DNA of 11,040 nucleotides from Thermoplasmata archaeon (GTDB lineage Archaea > Thermoplasmatota > JAKEGO01), in assembly GCA_022615805.1 (NCBI GenBank), contig JAKEGO010000014.1, positions 1 through 11,040 on the forward strand, given 5' to 3'. A model generated the notes under the pieces. The model ran no database searches. It was not told where the DNA came from and was given only the letters and a program-made list of their open reading frames with translations. This document shows, one piece after another, positions 1 to 5,548 of this stretch. Within the stretch, counting starts at the first letter, position 1. Every line of letters begins with the position of its first letter. Made by a program: the position numbers and the translations under genes.

Positions 1-1
1 G

Positions 2-310
2 GAGCGGATCGACGACGTGGCGACGACGGACATCGAGAACCCGCTGCTCGTCTCCGGGGCAGACATCGAGAGGTCCGTGCTCGTCCACGAGTTCGGCCAC
101 CTCCTCGGACTGGTCAACATCAACTACGAGAGCGAGGTCGACCATGAGGACCCGGACCACCCGGACCACTGCGACCACGAGGACTGCGTCATGAACGCCG
201 TGCTGGAGACCAGCGAGATCGCCAACTTCGTCAACGGCCTGAGCACGAAGCCCCCGACCGACTTCGAGAGCGATTGCGTGGACGACCTCAGGGCGCTCCG
301 GAACAATTGA
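2..310 (+). CDS. Zinc metalloprotease, metzincin-like, C-terminal part (5' end outside window)
   Basis: The frame is open to the window edge, so only the last 102 residues are seen; the GTG at 17 is probably internal. The fragment holds an HEFGH zinc-binding helix (bases 86-100) continuing as LLGLVN, which matches the HExxHxxGxx(H/D) metzincin pattern except that Asn stands where the third ligand is expected. About 25 residues later comes Cys-Val-Met, placed like a metzincin Met-turn. The two are joined by an insert very rich in His and Asp (bases 143-187). Such proteins usually act on exported or cell-surface proteins, but the N-terminus, where a signal peptide would lie, is missing. The stop lies 14 bases from the stop of the opposing carbonic anhydrase-like gene. 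From memory, predicted archaeal and bacterial proteases with an HED-P-HP-H insert before the Met-turn exist, so this is probably a family trait. The peptidase class is fairly sure; substrate and activity are unknown. Confidence 0.72.
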   Translation, partial: ERIDDVATTDIENPLLVSGADIERSVLVHEFGHLLGLVNINYESEVDHEDPDHPDHCDHEDCVMNAVLETSEIANFVNGLSTKPPTDFESDCVDDLRALRNN

Positions 311-324
311 ATCCGACCGGCCGC

Positions 325-852
325 TCAGTCCACCCTGCGGAACCCATCGGGGTATCGCCTCGACGCGAGATCGGAGTATATCCCCTTGAAGCGGGTCCAC
401 TGCTCGATATAAGCGTCGTCCACCTCGCCGACCACCTTTGCCGGCACCCCGACAGCGATGCCTCTCGGAGGGACCTCGCCCCTGTTCTTCACGACCGCCC
501 CCTCGGCCACGACGCCCCACTCGCCGACGACGGCATAATCGCTGACGACCGCCCCCATGCCGACGATGGCCCAGTCGTGGAGGGTCGCGTTGTGGATGAT
601 GCAGGCGTGGCCCAGCGTGACGTTCGCGCCGATCTCGCACCGCTCTCCAGGGCGGGCGTGGACGACCACGTTGTCCTCCACCGCCGTGCCGTCGCCAATG
701 GTTATCGTTCCGTAGTCGCCGCGCAACCTGGCCCCCGGTCCGACGAAGCACCGCTCCCCGACGGTCACGTCGCCGATCACCGTCGCGTCCGGAGCCACCC
801 ACGACCATTTCCCGATCGATGGCTTCCGGTCTCCGAGCTCGTAGATGGCCAT
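325..852 (-). CDS. Gamma-class carbonic anhydrase-like hexapeptide-repeat protein
   Basis: A 175-residue left-handed beta-helix protein of the gamma carbonic anhydrase/PaaY/YrdA group. Hexapeptide repeats run from about residue 20 to 140, followed by a C-terminal helix. All three zinc ligands of the family can be placed: His65 (in NVVVH), His82 (in LGH) and His87 (in IIH). The RGD segment (44-46) and the GMGAVV segment (98-103), both typical of the family, are present. The acidic loop of the archaeal prototype Cam is not seen, so it resembles the CamH/YrdA branch; CO2 hydration is possible but not assured. I chose the ATG at 852 because the family-like sequence begins there and a weak GGTGA (861-857) precedes it; the frame stays open to 1050, but that stretch is low-complexity and overlaps the lipid gene. 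It is last in a minus-strand run after the phosphatidyltransferase, 82 bases downstream of it, and may have its own promoter. Confidence 0.85.
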   Translation of the reverse strand: MAIYELGDRKPSIGKWSWVAPDATVIGDVTVGERCFVGPGARLRGDYGTITIGDGTAVEDNVVVHARPGERCEIGANVTLGHACIIHNATLHDWAIVGMGAVVSDYAVVGEWGVVAEGAVVKNRGEVPPRGIAVGVPAKVVGEVDDAYIEQWTRFKGIYSDLASRRYPDGFRRVD

Positions 853-890
853 GCGGTCACCGGCGGGTCCAGCGTCGACATGGTAGATAG

Positions 891-897
891 AATTATT
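891..897 (-). promoter_or_regulatory. Possible TATA-like element for the carbonic anhydrase-like gene
   Basis: An AATAATT heptamer on the minus strand is the only AT-rich run in the 82-base gap, centred about 42 bases before the ATG at 852. That would give a leader of roughly 15 bases, enough for the GGTGA at 861-857 to act. It is weaker and further from its start than the other promoters here; read-through from upstream is an alternative. Confidence 0.3.
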
Positions 898-934
898 GGG
901 GGGGATGACGTACGGGCGATGCCAGGGACGCACC

Positions 935-1654
935 TCAGCGCCGCCTCGATCGCGGGTGCGCCGGCCAGCGGGCGATGGGCTCCCCGGATGGCCCGTCGAG
1001 GATCCTCCACGCCCTGATGCCCCGGTGGGCGGCGGTGAGCTGACCGGCAACGGCGAACCACATCATCAGGAGCTCCAGCGCGGTCAGGTCGCTCCACAGC
1101 TCGACGTCCCATGCGACGACGATGTACTGGACGACGATGAGAACGACGAGGAGGACGAGGCGGTCCGCCCTTCCCACCAGCCCTCCGTAATCCCTCTTCC
1201 GAGTCAGCGCGTGGGCCTGCGTCCCCATGTATGACGCCATCAGGACGCCGATGACGCCGAGGAATCCGATCCAGGGCCGGCAGTACGGCCCGAACATGAT
1301 GCCGCCCAGGATGAACAGGTCGGCGTACCTGTCGAGGGTGTGGTCGAGGAGGTCCCCCCTCGGGGACGCGCGCCCCGTCGCCTTCGCCACCTTGCCGTCG
1401 AGCGCGTCGAAGAGCGCGCTCATGAAGATGACGATGGCCGCAAGGGGCAGGGTCCAATCCGGACGCCCCATGTGGAGGAGGTAGCCGGCGAGCACGGCGA
1501 GTATGAATGCCAAGAGCGTGAGGTGGTCGGGATTTATCCGCATGAACGGTCCCGCCAACCTCGTCAGGCTCGGGTCTGCCCTGTCCCTGTGGCCGTCGAG
1601 GACCAGGGGATCACCCGCCGCGGATGTGCGCCACAACGCGGTCGACGATGGCAC
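935..1654 (-). CDS. CDP-alcohol phosphatidyltransferase, probably archaetidylinositol phosphate synthase type
   Basis: An integral membrane enzyme that displaces CMP from a CDP-activated lipid with an alcohol or inositol phosphate to make phospholipid head groups. Numbering from the GTG at 1654, the family motif DxxDGxxA(R)x8GxxxDxxxD is present with Asp83, Asp86, Gly87, Ala90, Gly100, Asp104 and Asp108. The usual Arg is Lys91. Hydrophobic spans lie at about 44-60, 68-82, 112-145 and 165-205. The DRYAD segment after the motif and the GQLTAAHR C-terminal segment suggest the archaetidylinositol-phosphate group; substrate is inferred. The start is unsettled. GTG 1654 and TTG 1636 overlap purB by 44 and 26 bases. 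Homologous sequence seems to begin at Val-Leu-Asp, where the codon in the Met position is CTG (1606-1604), preceded by GGTGAT overlapping the purB stop. The next ATG (1543) would cut into the domain. The given coordinates use the longest frame. Confidence 0.82.
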   Translation of the reverse strand: MPSSTALWRTSAAGDPLVLDGHRDRADPSLTRLAGPFMRINPDHLTLLAFILAVLAGYLLHMGRPDWTLPLAAIVIFMSALFDALDGKVAKATGRASPRGDLLDHTLDRYADLFILGGIMFGPYCRPWIGFLGVIGVLMASYMGTQAHALTRKRDYGGLVGRADRLVLLVVLIVVQYIVVAWDVELWSDLTALELLMMWFAVAGQLTAAHRGIRAWRILDGPSGEPIARWPAHPRSRRR

Positions 1655-2942
1655 CGGAGCTCCCGACGTAGGTCCGTGGGTCCAGGAGCGCTTCGATGTC
1701 GGCGAGGGACAATGCGCCGGCTATGGCCTCGTCCTCCAGGAGGCAGGCGGTGAAGTCGCCGCAGGCCATGGACGCCCTCCTGACGCGCTCGTGGGCATCC
1801 TGGCGGCCGATCCCGCGCTCGACGAGCGCCATGATGACCCGCTCGGCCATGACGCGGCCCCCCGAGATGCCCATGTTCTCCTCCATCCGCTCCGCGTCTA
1901 CCTCGAGGTCGCGAAAGAGGCGCTCGGCCTTGACGACGATGTCGTCCAGGAGCACGGCGACGTGCGACAGCACGAAGCGCTCGGAGCTGCTGTTCGAGAG
2001 GTCCCTCTCGTGCCACTGGACCGCGCCTTCCCACGCGGGCCCCACGAAGCCCCGCACCGTCCGCGCGAGCCCGGTCAGGTTCTCGGCCATGATCGGGTTG
2101 CGCTTCTGGGCCATCGTGGAGCTCCCGACCTGGCGGTCGGCGGAGAAGCGCTCCGAGACCTCGGCGATCTCGGTCCGCTGGAGGTTCCGCACCTCGGTGG
2201 CGAACTTCTCTACGCTCGTCGCGATGTTGGCGGCGAGGGAGACGAACTCGATGAGCCTGTCGCGCTGGACTATCTGCGTCGATGCCCTCTCGGGCAGCAG
2301 GCCGAGGAGGGCCATCGTCCTCTCTTCCACTGCTGGACCGTTCGGGCCCATGGCGGCCATCGAGCCCACCGCCCCGGACATCTTCCCGACGAGCAGCCTC
2401 GGCGCGAGTTCGTCGAGCCTCTCCACGTGCCGATGCACCTCGTCGGAGAACACGGCCATCTTGAGGCCGAACGTGATCGGGACGGCGTGCTGGCCATGGG
2501 TGCGGCCGATCATCACGGTGTCGCGGTGCTCCACGGCGAGGTCGAGCAGGGTGTCCCTTAGGCCGACGAGCCCCCCGCGGAGGACCTCCAGGTACTCCTT
2601 CATCTGGAGGGCCGTCGCCGTATCAACGATATCGTAGGATGTCGCGCCGAGGTGGACGTACCTGCCGGCGTCCCCGCATTTTTCCGACAGGGCGATGACG
2701 AGCGCCATGACGTCGTGCTTGATCTCCGCCTCGATATCGTCCACGCGGGACGGGTGGACGAGGCCCTTGTCCACGGCGGCCGCGATGGCCTCAGCGGCCC
2801 TGTGCGGCACCATGCCGACGTCGGCCTGGGCCGCGGCGAGGGCGGCCTCGACCCGCTGGTAGTGCCTGAGGCGGGTCTCCTGCGAGAAGATGCGCTTGAC
2901 CTCGTCCCTGCCGTACCTGAACTCGATGGGACAGACAGACAT
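1611..2942 (-). CDS. purB: Adenylosuccinate lyase
   Basis: A 443-residue fumarase/aspartase-superfamily enzyme that releases fumarate from SAICAR and from adenylosuccinate in purine synthesis; it acts in the cytoplasm, normally as a homotetramer. Visible landmarks are KHD with His76, TSYDIVDTA (101-109), the RTHGQH segment with His149 and His152, and the flexible signature loop at 273-283 carrying the catalytic serine pair (274-275) with Lys280 and Asn282. The loop reads GSSTMAQKRNP: the position after Met is usually Pro and the next often His, here Ala and Gln. Length and N-terminus fit the archaeal/Bacillus-type PurB. The start at 2942 is supported by a TATA box 29-36 bases upstream, implying a leaderless or nearly leaderless mRNA. 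Its 3' end runs into the phosphatidyltransferase gene. A related lyase such as carboxymuconate cycloisomerase is a less likely alternative. Confidence 0.93.
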   Translation of the reverse strand: MSVCPIEFRYGRDEVKRIFSQETRLRHYQRVEAALAAAQADVGMVPHRAAEAIAAAVDKGLVHPSRVDDIEAEIKHDVMALVIALSEKCGDAGRYVHLGATSYDIVDTATALQMKEYLEVLRGGLVGLRDTLLDLAVEHRDTVMIGRTHGQHAVPITFGLKMAVFSDEVHRHVERLDELAPRLLVGKMSGAVGSMAAMGPNGPAVEERTMALLGLLPERASTQIVQRDRLIEFVSLAANIATSVEKFATEVRNLQRTEIAEVSERFSADRQVGSSTMAQKRNPIMAENLTGLARTVRGFVGPAWEGAVQWHERDLSNSSSERFVLSHVAVLLDDIVVKAERLFRDLEVDAERMEENMGISGGRVMAERVIMALVERGIGRQDAHERVRRASMACGDFTACLLEDEAIAGALSLADIEALLDPRTYVGSSGAIVDRVVAHIRGG

Positions 2943-2970
2943 GCTATCTCGGGGAGATGCGTCCTGGACA

Positions 2971-2982
2971 TTAAAAAGATAT
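2971..2982 (-). promoter_or_regulatory. TATA-type promoter of purB
   Basis: On the minus strand the run ATATCTTTTTAA lies with its TTTTTAA core 29-36 bases before the purB ATG, the spacing expected if transcription begins within a few bases of the start codon. No Shine-Dalgarno is visible between, which agrees with leaderless expression. Confidence 0.6.
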
Positions 2983-3021
2983 CATGTTCGGGGTATCCCG
3001 CCGTGAACCTCGCCGGCAGGG

Positions 3022-3029
3022 AAATATTT
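3022..3029. promoter_or_regulatory. AAATATTT palindrome, second AT-rich element upstream of purB
   Basis: A perfect 8-base palindrome in otherwise GC-rich sequence, directly beside the arm of the inverted repeat at 3030-3085. It could be a second TATA-like site for purB (about 80 bases upstream of the ATG), part of a terminator for the 69-residue gene, or chance. No direct evidence separates these. Confidence 0.3.
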
Positions 3030-3085
3030 GGGCGGCCGCCGGGTGCCCCGGCCTCTTTTCCGACCGGCTTTACGGCAGGCCGCCC
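3030..3085. repeat. Nested inverted repeat able to form a three-way junction; possible terminator
   Basis: Arms GGGCGGCC (3030-3037) and GGCCGCCC (3078-3085) pair perfectly over 8 bases. Inside them lie a compact hairpin GCCGGG-TGC-CCCGGC (3038-3052) and a weaker one, CCG-GCTTTA-CGG (3064-3075), giving a three-way junction on either strand. It sits 12 bases past the stop of the 69-residue gene and ends about 90 bases before the purB ATG. On the minus strand the outer arm is followed by CAAATATTT, not a strong U-run, so intrinsic termination is possible but unproven. Confidence 0.5.
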
Positions 3086-3097
3086 GGGGGTCCTCGC

Positions 3098-3307
3098 TCA
3101 ATCGCTGATCTGATTGAGTCCGGTGACCTCCTTCTGGCCGTCGAGGACGGCCCTGACGTTGCTCGCGCCCACGACTAGGGGCACGAACTCCTCCCCGTCC
3201 TTCGACAGGTACCGATGGGCCTTGCCGAACGCCTCTGCGTTGACGCTGATCTTCAGCGCCGCGCCGCTGTTGCTGCGCCGGATGTAGCCTACAAGCATCG
3301 AGTTCAT
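3098..3307 (-). CDS. Conserved 69-residue archaeal protein of unknown function
   Basis: A small soluble protein of 69 residues with no cysteines, membrane segment or signal. The sequence looks ordered: an N-terminal strand-like MLVGYIRRS, a small-residue turn (NSGAA), a second strand LKISVN, a helix AEAFGKAHRYL, SKDGEEFVPLVV, and a C-terminal helix with VRAVLDGQKEVTGLNQI. I associate this pattern (GYIRxSNSG, SKDGxEFVxLVV, DGxxEVT) with small uncharacterised euryarchaeal proteins, but that is recall and gives no function. The start is firm: GGAGGTGAG lies 6 bases upstream of the ATG at 3307. It diverges from the Pit transporter gene across a 187-base gap and reads toward purB. Shared control with either neighbour is conceivable but not shown. 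I do not assign a role. Confidence 0.8.
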   Translation of the reverse strand: MNSMLVGYIRRSNSGAALKISVNAEAFGKAHRYLSKDGEEFVPLVVGASNVRAVLDGQKEVTGLNQISD

Positions 3308-3313
3308 CTCATT

Positions 3314-3322
3314 CTCACCTCC
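3314..3322 (-). promoter_or_regulatory. Near-perfect Shine-Dalgarno for the 69-residue gene
   Basis: GGAGGTGAG on the minus strand matches the complement of the archaeal 16S rRNA tail (GGAGGTGAT) at 8 of 9 positions and stands 6 bases from the ATG. It decides the start and shows that this mRNA has a real leader, unlike purB, kptA and probably the Pit gene. Confidence 0.8.
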
Positions 3323-3360
3323 GTTTCCTGTTCATCGTGCCGCCGGAACGGAGCCGGCGA

Positions 3361-3418
3361 CAAAGTGAGAAAGGACGGGGGATACTTGTGCGCTCGTGCG
3401 GGAGGTCGTTCAAAGTGA
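3361..3418 (+). repeat. Direct repeat CAAAGTGA in the divergent intergenic region
   Basis: The octamer CAAAGTGA occurs at 3361-3368 and again at 3411-3418, exactly 50 bases apart start to start, between the 69-residue gene and the Pit gene. It could be a pair of regulator sites, but two short copies can also arise by chance. Confidence 0.35.
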
Positions 3419-3450
3419 ATGTGAAGCTCAACGGAAGCATATACCCTCAA

Positions 3451-3464
3451 TATTACTCTATAGT
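3451..3464 (+). promoter_or_regulatory. Probable promoter of the Pit phosphate transporter gene
   Basis: An AT-rich run TATTACTCTATAGT in GC-rich surroundings; its TCTATAGT core is centred about 34 bases before the ATG at 3495, giving a leader of only a few bases. No Shine-Dalgarno precedes that ATG. A further AT element, CATATACC, lies at 3439-3446. Confidence 0.45.
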
Positions 3465-3494
3465 CCTCACGTCGGATTCCACAGAAAGTATAAG

Positions 3495-4778
3495 ATGAAC
3501 TCGTTGAATCAGGGATGGATGGACTCAGGCACCTTGATCCTGGGTATCGCTGGGATATGCGGCTTCTATATGGCCTGGAACATCGGCGCCAACGACGTCG
3601 CGAACTCGATGGCAACCGCCGTCGGCGCCAGGGCGATCACATTGAGACAGGCGGTCATCCTTGCCGGCATCCTGAACGTTGCCGGGGCCGTCTTCGTCGG
3701 CAAGCACGTCACCGGCACCGTTAGCAAGGGCCTGGTCTCCCCCGAAGCGATAGGGGATACGCGTGTGCTCATGCTCGGGATGTTGGCGTCCATACTGGCG
3801 GCCGGGATATGGGTGATGCTGGCGACATGGACGGCGATGCCTGTATCGACGACACACTCCATCATCGGCGCACTTGTGGGCTTCGGCCTCGTCGCGGCAG
3901 GTCCAGATGCGATCGATTGGGAACTTCTCTCCGAGGTCATGGCGTCATGGGTGATATCTCCCCTCGCCGGGGGGTTGCTCTCATTCACGATATTCCACCT
4001 CATCATCAAGACGATATTCAACTCGAAGGACCCCCTTCGTTCAGCGTTCTTCGTGTCGCCCGTCCTGATAGGTTCGACGTTCTTCATCATGGCGGCAGCC
4101 CTCCTGATGAAGACCGAGGCGGGGACCTACTTCCTCGGTTCGTCGTTCGCAGATGGCATCCCCGGCGATGACATCACGAGGTCATTGACCATGTCAGCGA
4201 TCATCGGGTCCATCGCGGGTTTGATCGGCATGGTTCTGATGTACCGCGTTTTCAAGCGGGTCACTGGGTACGAGGGGGTCGAGTTCTTCTTCAGGCGTCT
4301 GCAGATCCTGACGTCTTGTTATGTTGCCTTCTCCCAAGGCGCCAACGACGTCGCCAACGCCATCGGCCCCATGGCTACCATATTCGCGGTCCACGGCGAA
4401 TCCGAGGTCCCGGCCGAGGTCCAAGTCCCTCTGTGGCTGCTCTTCCTCGGCGGCATAGGAATAATGGTCGGCATCCTGACGTGGGGCTACCGCGTCATGA
4501 AGACCGTCGCATTCAAAATAACCGACATCACGAACACGCGGGGCTTCAGCATCGACTTCGGGGTCGCTACGACGGTGCTCGTTGCATCGAAGATGAGCCT
4601 CCCCGTGTCGACGACGCACACCGCCGTCGGCGCGGTCGTGGGCGTGGGCCTCGCCGGAGGCCTTGCAGGAGTGGACCTCGGGATACTCCGACGCATCGTG
4701 ATCTCGTGGCTGATCACCCTGCCGGTCGCGGCGGGAACGTCGGCGGCGATATTCTTGAGCATTCGGCCGTTCATCTGA
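3495..4778 (+). CDS. pit: Inorganic phosphate transporter, Pit (PHO4) family
   Basis: A 427-residue polytopic membrane protein that imports phosphate, in this family driven by a proton or sodium gradient. Two inverted-repeat halves are plain: GANDVAN at 31-37 and again at 282-288, each followed some 85 residues later by PVSTTH (116-121 and 370-375), the paired signature of the family. Hydrophobic spans are seen at about 13-30, 53-70, 92-112, 122-137, 150-171, 187-206, 233-251, 313-330, 376-395 and 401-424. A soluble loop of about 45 residues lies around 207-232 and 252-270. I chose the ATG at 3495: the open frame begins at 3396 but those 33 extra residues are polar and unlike the family, and a TATA-like run sits just upstream of 3495. 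The DUF47 gene follows 43 bases downstream, the usual pairing for this transporter, supporting phosphate over sulphate as substrate. Confidence 0.93.
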   Translation: MNSLNQGWMDSGTLILGIAGICGFYMAWNIGANDVANSMATAVGARAITLRQAVILAGILNVAGAVFVGKHVTGTVSKGLVSPEAIGDTRVLMLGMLASILAAGIWVMLATWTAMPVSTTHSIIGALVGFGLVAAGPDAIDWELLSEVMASWVISPLAGGLLSFTIFHLIIKTIFNSKDPLRSAFFVSPVLIGSTFFIMAAALLMKTEAGTYFLGSSFADGIPGDDITRSLTMSAIIGSIAGLIGMVLMYRVFKRVTGYEGVEFFFRRLQILTSCYVAFSQGANDVANAIGPMATIFAVHGESEVPAEVQVPLWLLFLGGIGIMVGILTWGYRVMKTVAFKITDITNTRGFSIDFGVATTVLVASKMSLPVSTTHTAVGAVVGVGLAGGLAGVDLGILRRIVISWLITLPVAAGTSAAIFLSIRPFI

Positions 4779-4805
4779 CGAAACATTCAAATACGGCGAA
4801 CACAA

Positions 4806-4814
4806 GAGGGAGGG
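4806..4814 (+). promoter_or_regulatory. Ribosome binding site of the DUF47 gene
   Basis: GAGGGAGGG, 7 bases before the ATG at 4822, is a good Shine-Dalgarno. It supports this start over the ATG 11 codons in, and it fits translation as the second gene of a pit-DUF47 transcript. Confidence 0.6.
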
Positions 4815-4821
4815 CGTTGAC

Positions 4822-5505
4822 ATGGCGGAACATGTACGGGTCCCTGTGGTCCAGATGTACAGGAAATCCCCGTTCGAGGGGCTTCTGAAGCATTCCTCCA
4901 CGATCAAGGAGTGCCTAGAGGCCCTCCAGGCGGGAATCGGGCATTACCTTGACGGCGAGTACGAAGCTGCTGAAGAGCATTTCACTCGCGTGATCGAGCT
5001 CGAACACGAGGCTGACAAGATCAAGGCGAACACGAGGAACCACCTGCCCCGATTCATCTTCATGCCCGTGGACAGGGGCGATTTCCTCCTCCTTCTAAGG
5101 GAAGCCGATTCGGTGCTGGATTACGCCGAGGATGTAGCCGTCCTGCTCAAGATGCGACGGTCCAAAATGCCGGAGCACCTCAAGGGGGAGTTCCGCGAAC
5201 TCGCCGCCCAGATCGTCGAGACCGGGATCGCGATGGAGGCCGTTGTCGAACAGCTCAGGTACCTCCTCGAGACCTCCTTCGCCGAACGGGAGCGGAAGCG
5301 GACCAAGGAGCTCATCTACAGGGTCCACGAACTGGAATATTCGTGTGACCAGAGGCAGGCGCACATCACGAAACACCTCCTCAATGATCCCGAGATGGAC
5401 CCAATAACCGTCCTCCATCTGATGAAGGTCGTCGACAGGATGGGCGGGGTGGCCGACGCCGCCGAGAACTCCGCCGATCGCGTCAGGGTCATGATGGCAA
5501 AATGA
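4822..5505 (+). CDS. DUF47 family protein, PhoU-like partner of the Pit transporter
   Basis: A 227-residue soluble, almost wholly alpha-helical protein of the DUF47/TIGR00153 group, distantly related to PhoU. PhoU-type acidic, metal-binding stretches can be seen: ELEHEADKIK (59-68), DFLLLLREADSVLDYAEDVA (87-106), and the C-terminal VVDRMGGVADAAENSADRV (203-221). Family knowledge places these proteins beside Pit permeases, where they are thought to modulate transporter activity or sense phosphate status, possibly binding metal clusters. Here it follows the transporter by 43 bases and has its own Shine-Dalgarno. It ends 43 bases from the stop of the opposing gcvPB gene. Family and context are firm; the exact biochemical role is not known. 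Confidence 0.9.
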   Translation: MAEHVRVPVVQMYRKSPFEGLLKHSSTIKECLEALQAGIGHYLDGEYEAAEEHFTRVIELEHEADKIKANTRNHLPRFIFMPVDRGDFLLLLREADSVLDYAEDVAVLLKMRRSKMPEHLKGEFRELAAQIVETGIAMEAVVEQLRYLLETSFAERERKRTKELIYRVHELEYSCDQRQAHITKHLLNDPEMDPITVLHLMKVVDRMGGVADAAENSADRVRVMMAK

Positions 5506-5548
5506 TCCCGCATCGTGAATGGGCACACCTCTCACGTACCGCGCAATT

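Noticed and set aside
274..1017. A 247-codon plus-strand frame across the carbonic anhydrase-like gene
   Set aside because: It is antisense to a protein with clear hexapeptide repeats and zinc ligands, and is His/Asp/Arg-rich in a way typical of shadow frames.
853..1050. A 66-residue N-terminal extension of the carbonic anhydrase-like protein
   Set aside because: It is Pro/Gly/Arg low-complexity, overlaps the phosphatidyltransferase gene, and family sequence starts at the ATG at 852.
1503..2561. A 352-codon plus-strand open frame opposite purB
   Set aside because: It lies wholly antisense to purB and the lipid gene, has low-complexity Gly/Ala/Arg/His-rich composition and no recognisable domain; long antisense frames are common in GC-rich DNA.
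3341..3360. GCCGG/CCGGC short inverted repeat upstream of the 69-residue gene
   Set aside because: A 5-base stem in GC-rich sequence is expected by chance and has no flanking features that suggest a role.
3396..3494. A 33-residue N-terminal extension of the Pit transporter
   Set aside because: It is polar, unlike the family, and would place the start upstream of the promoter-like AT-rich block.
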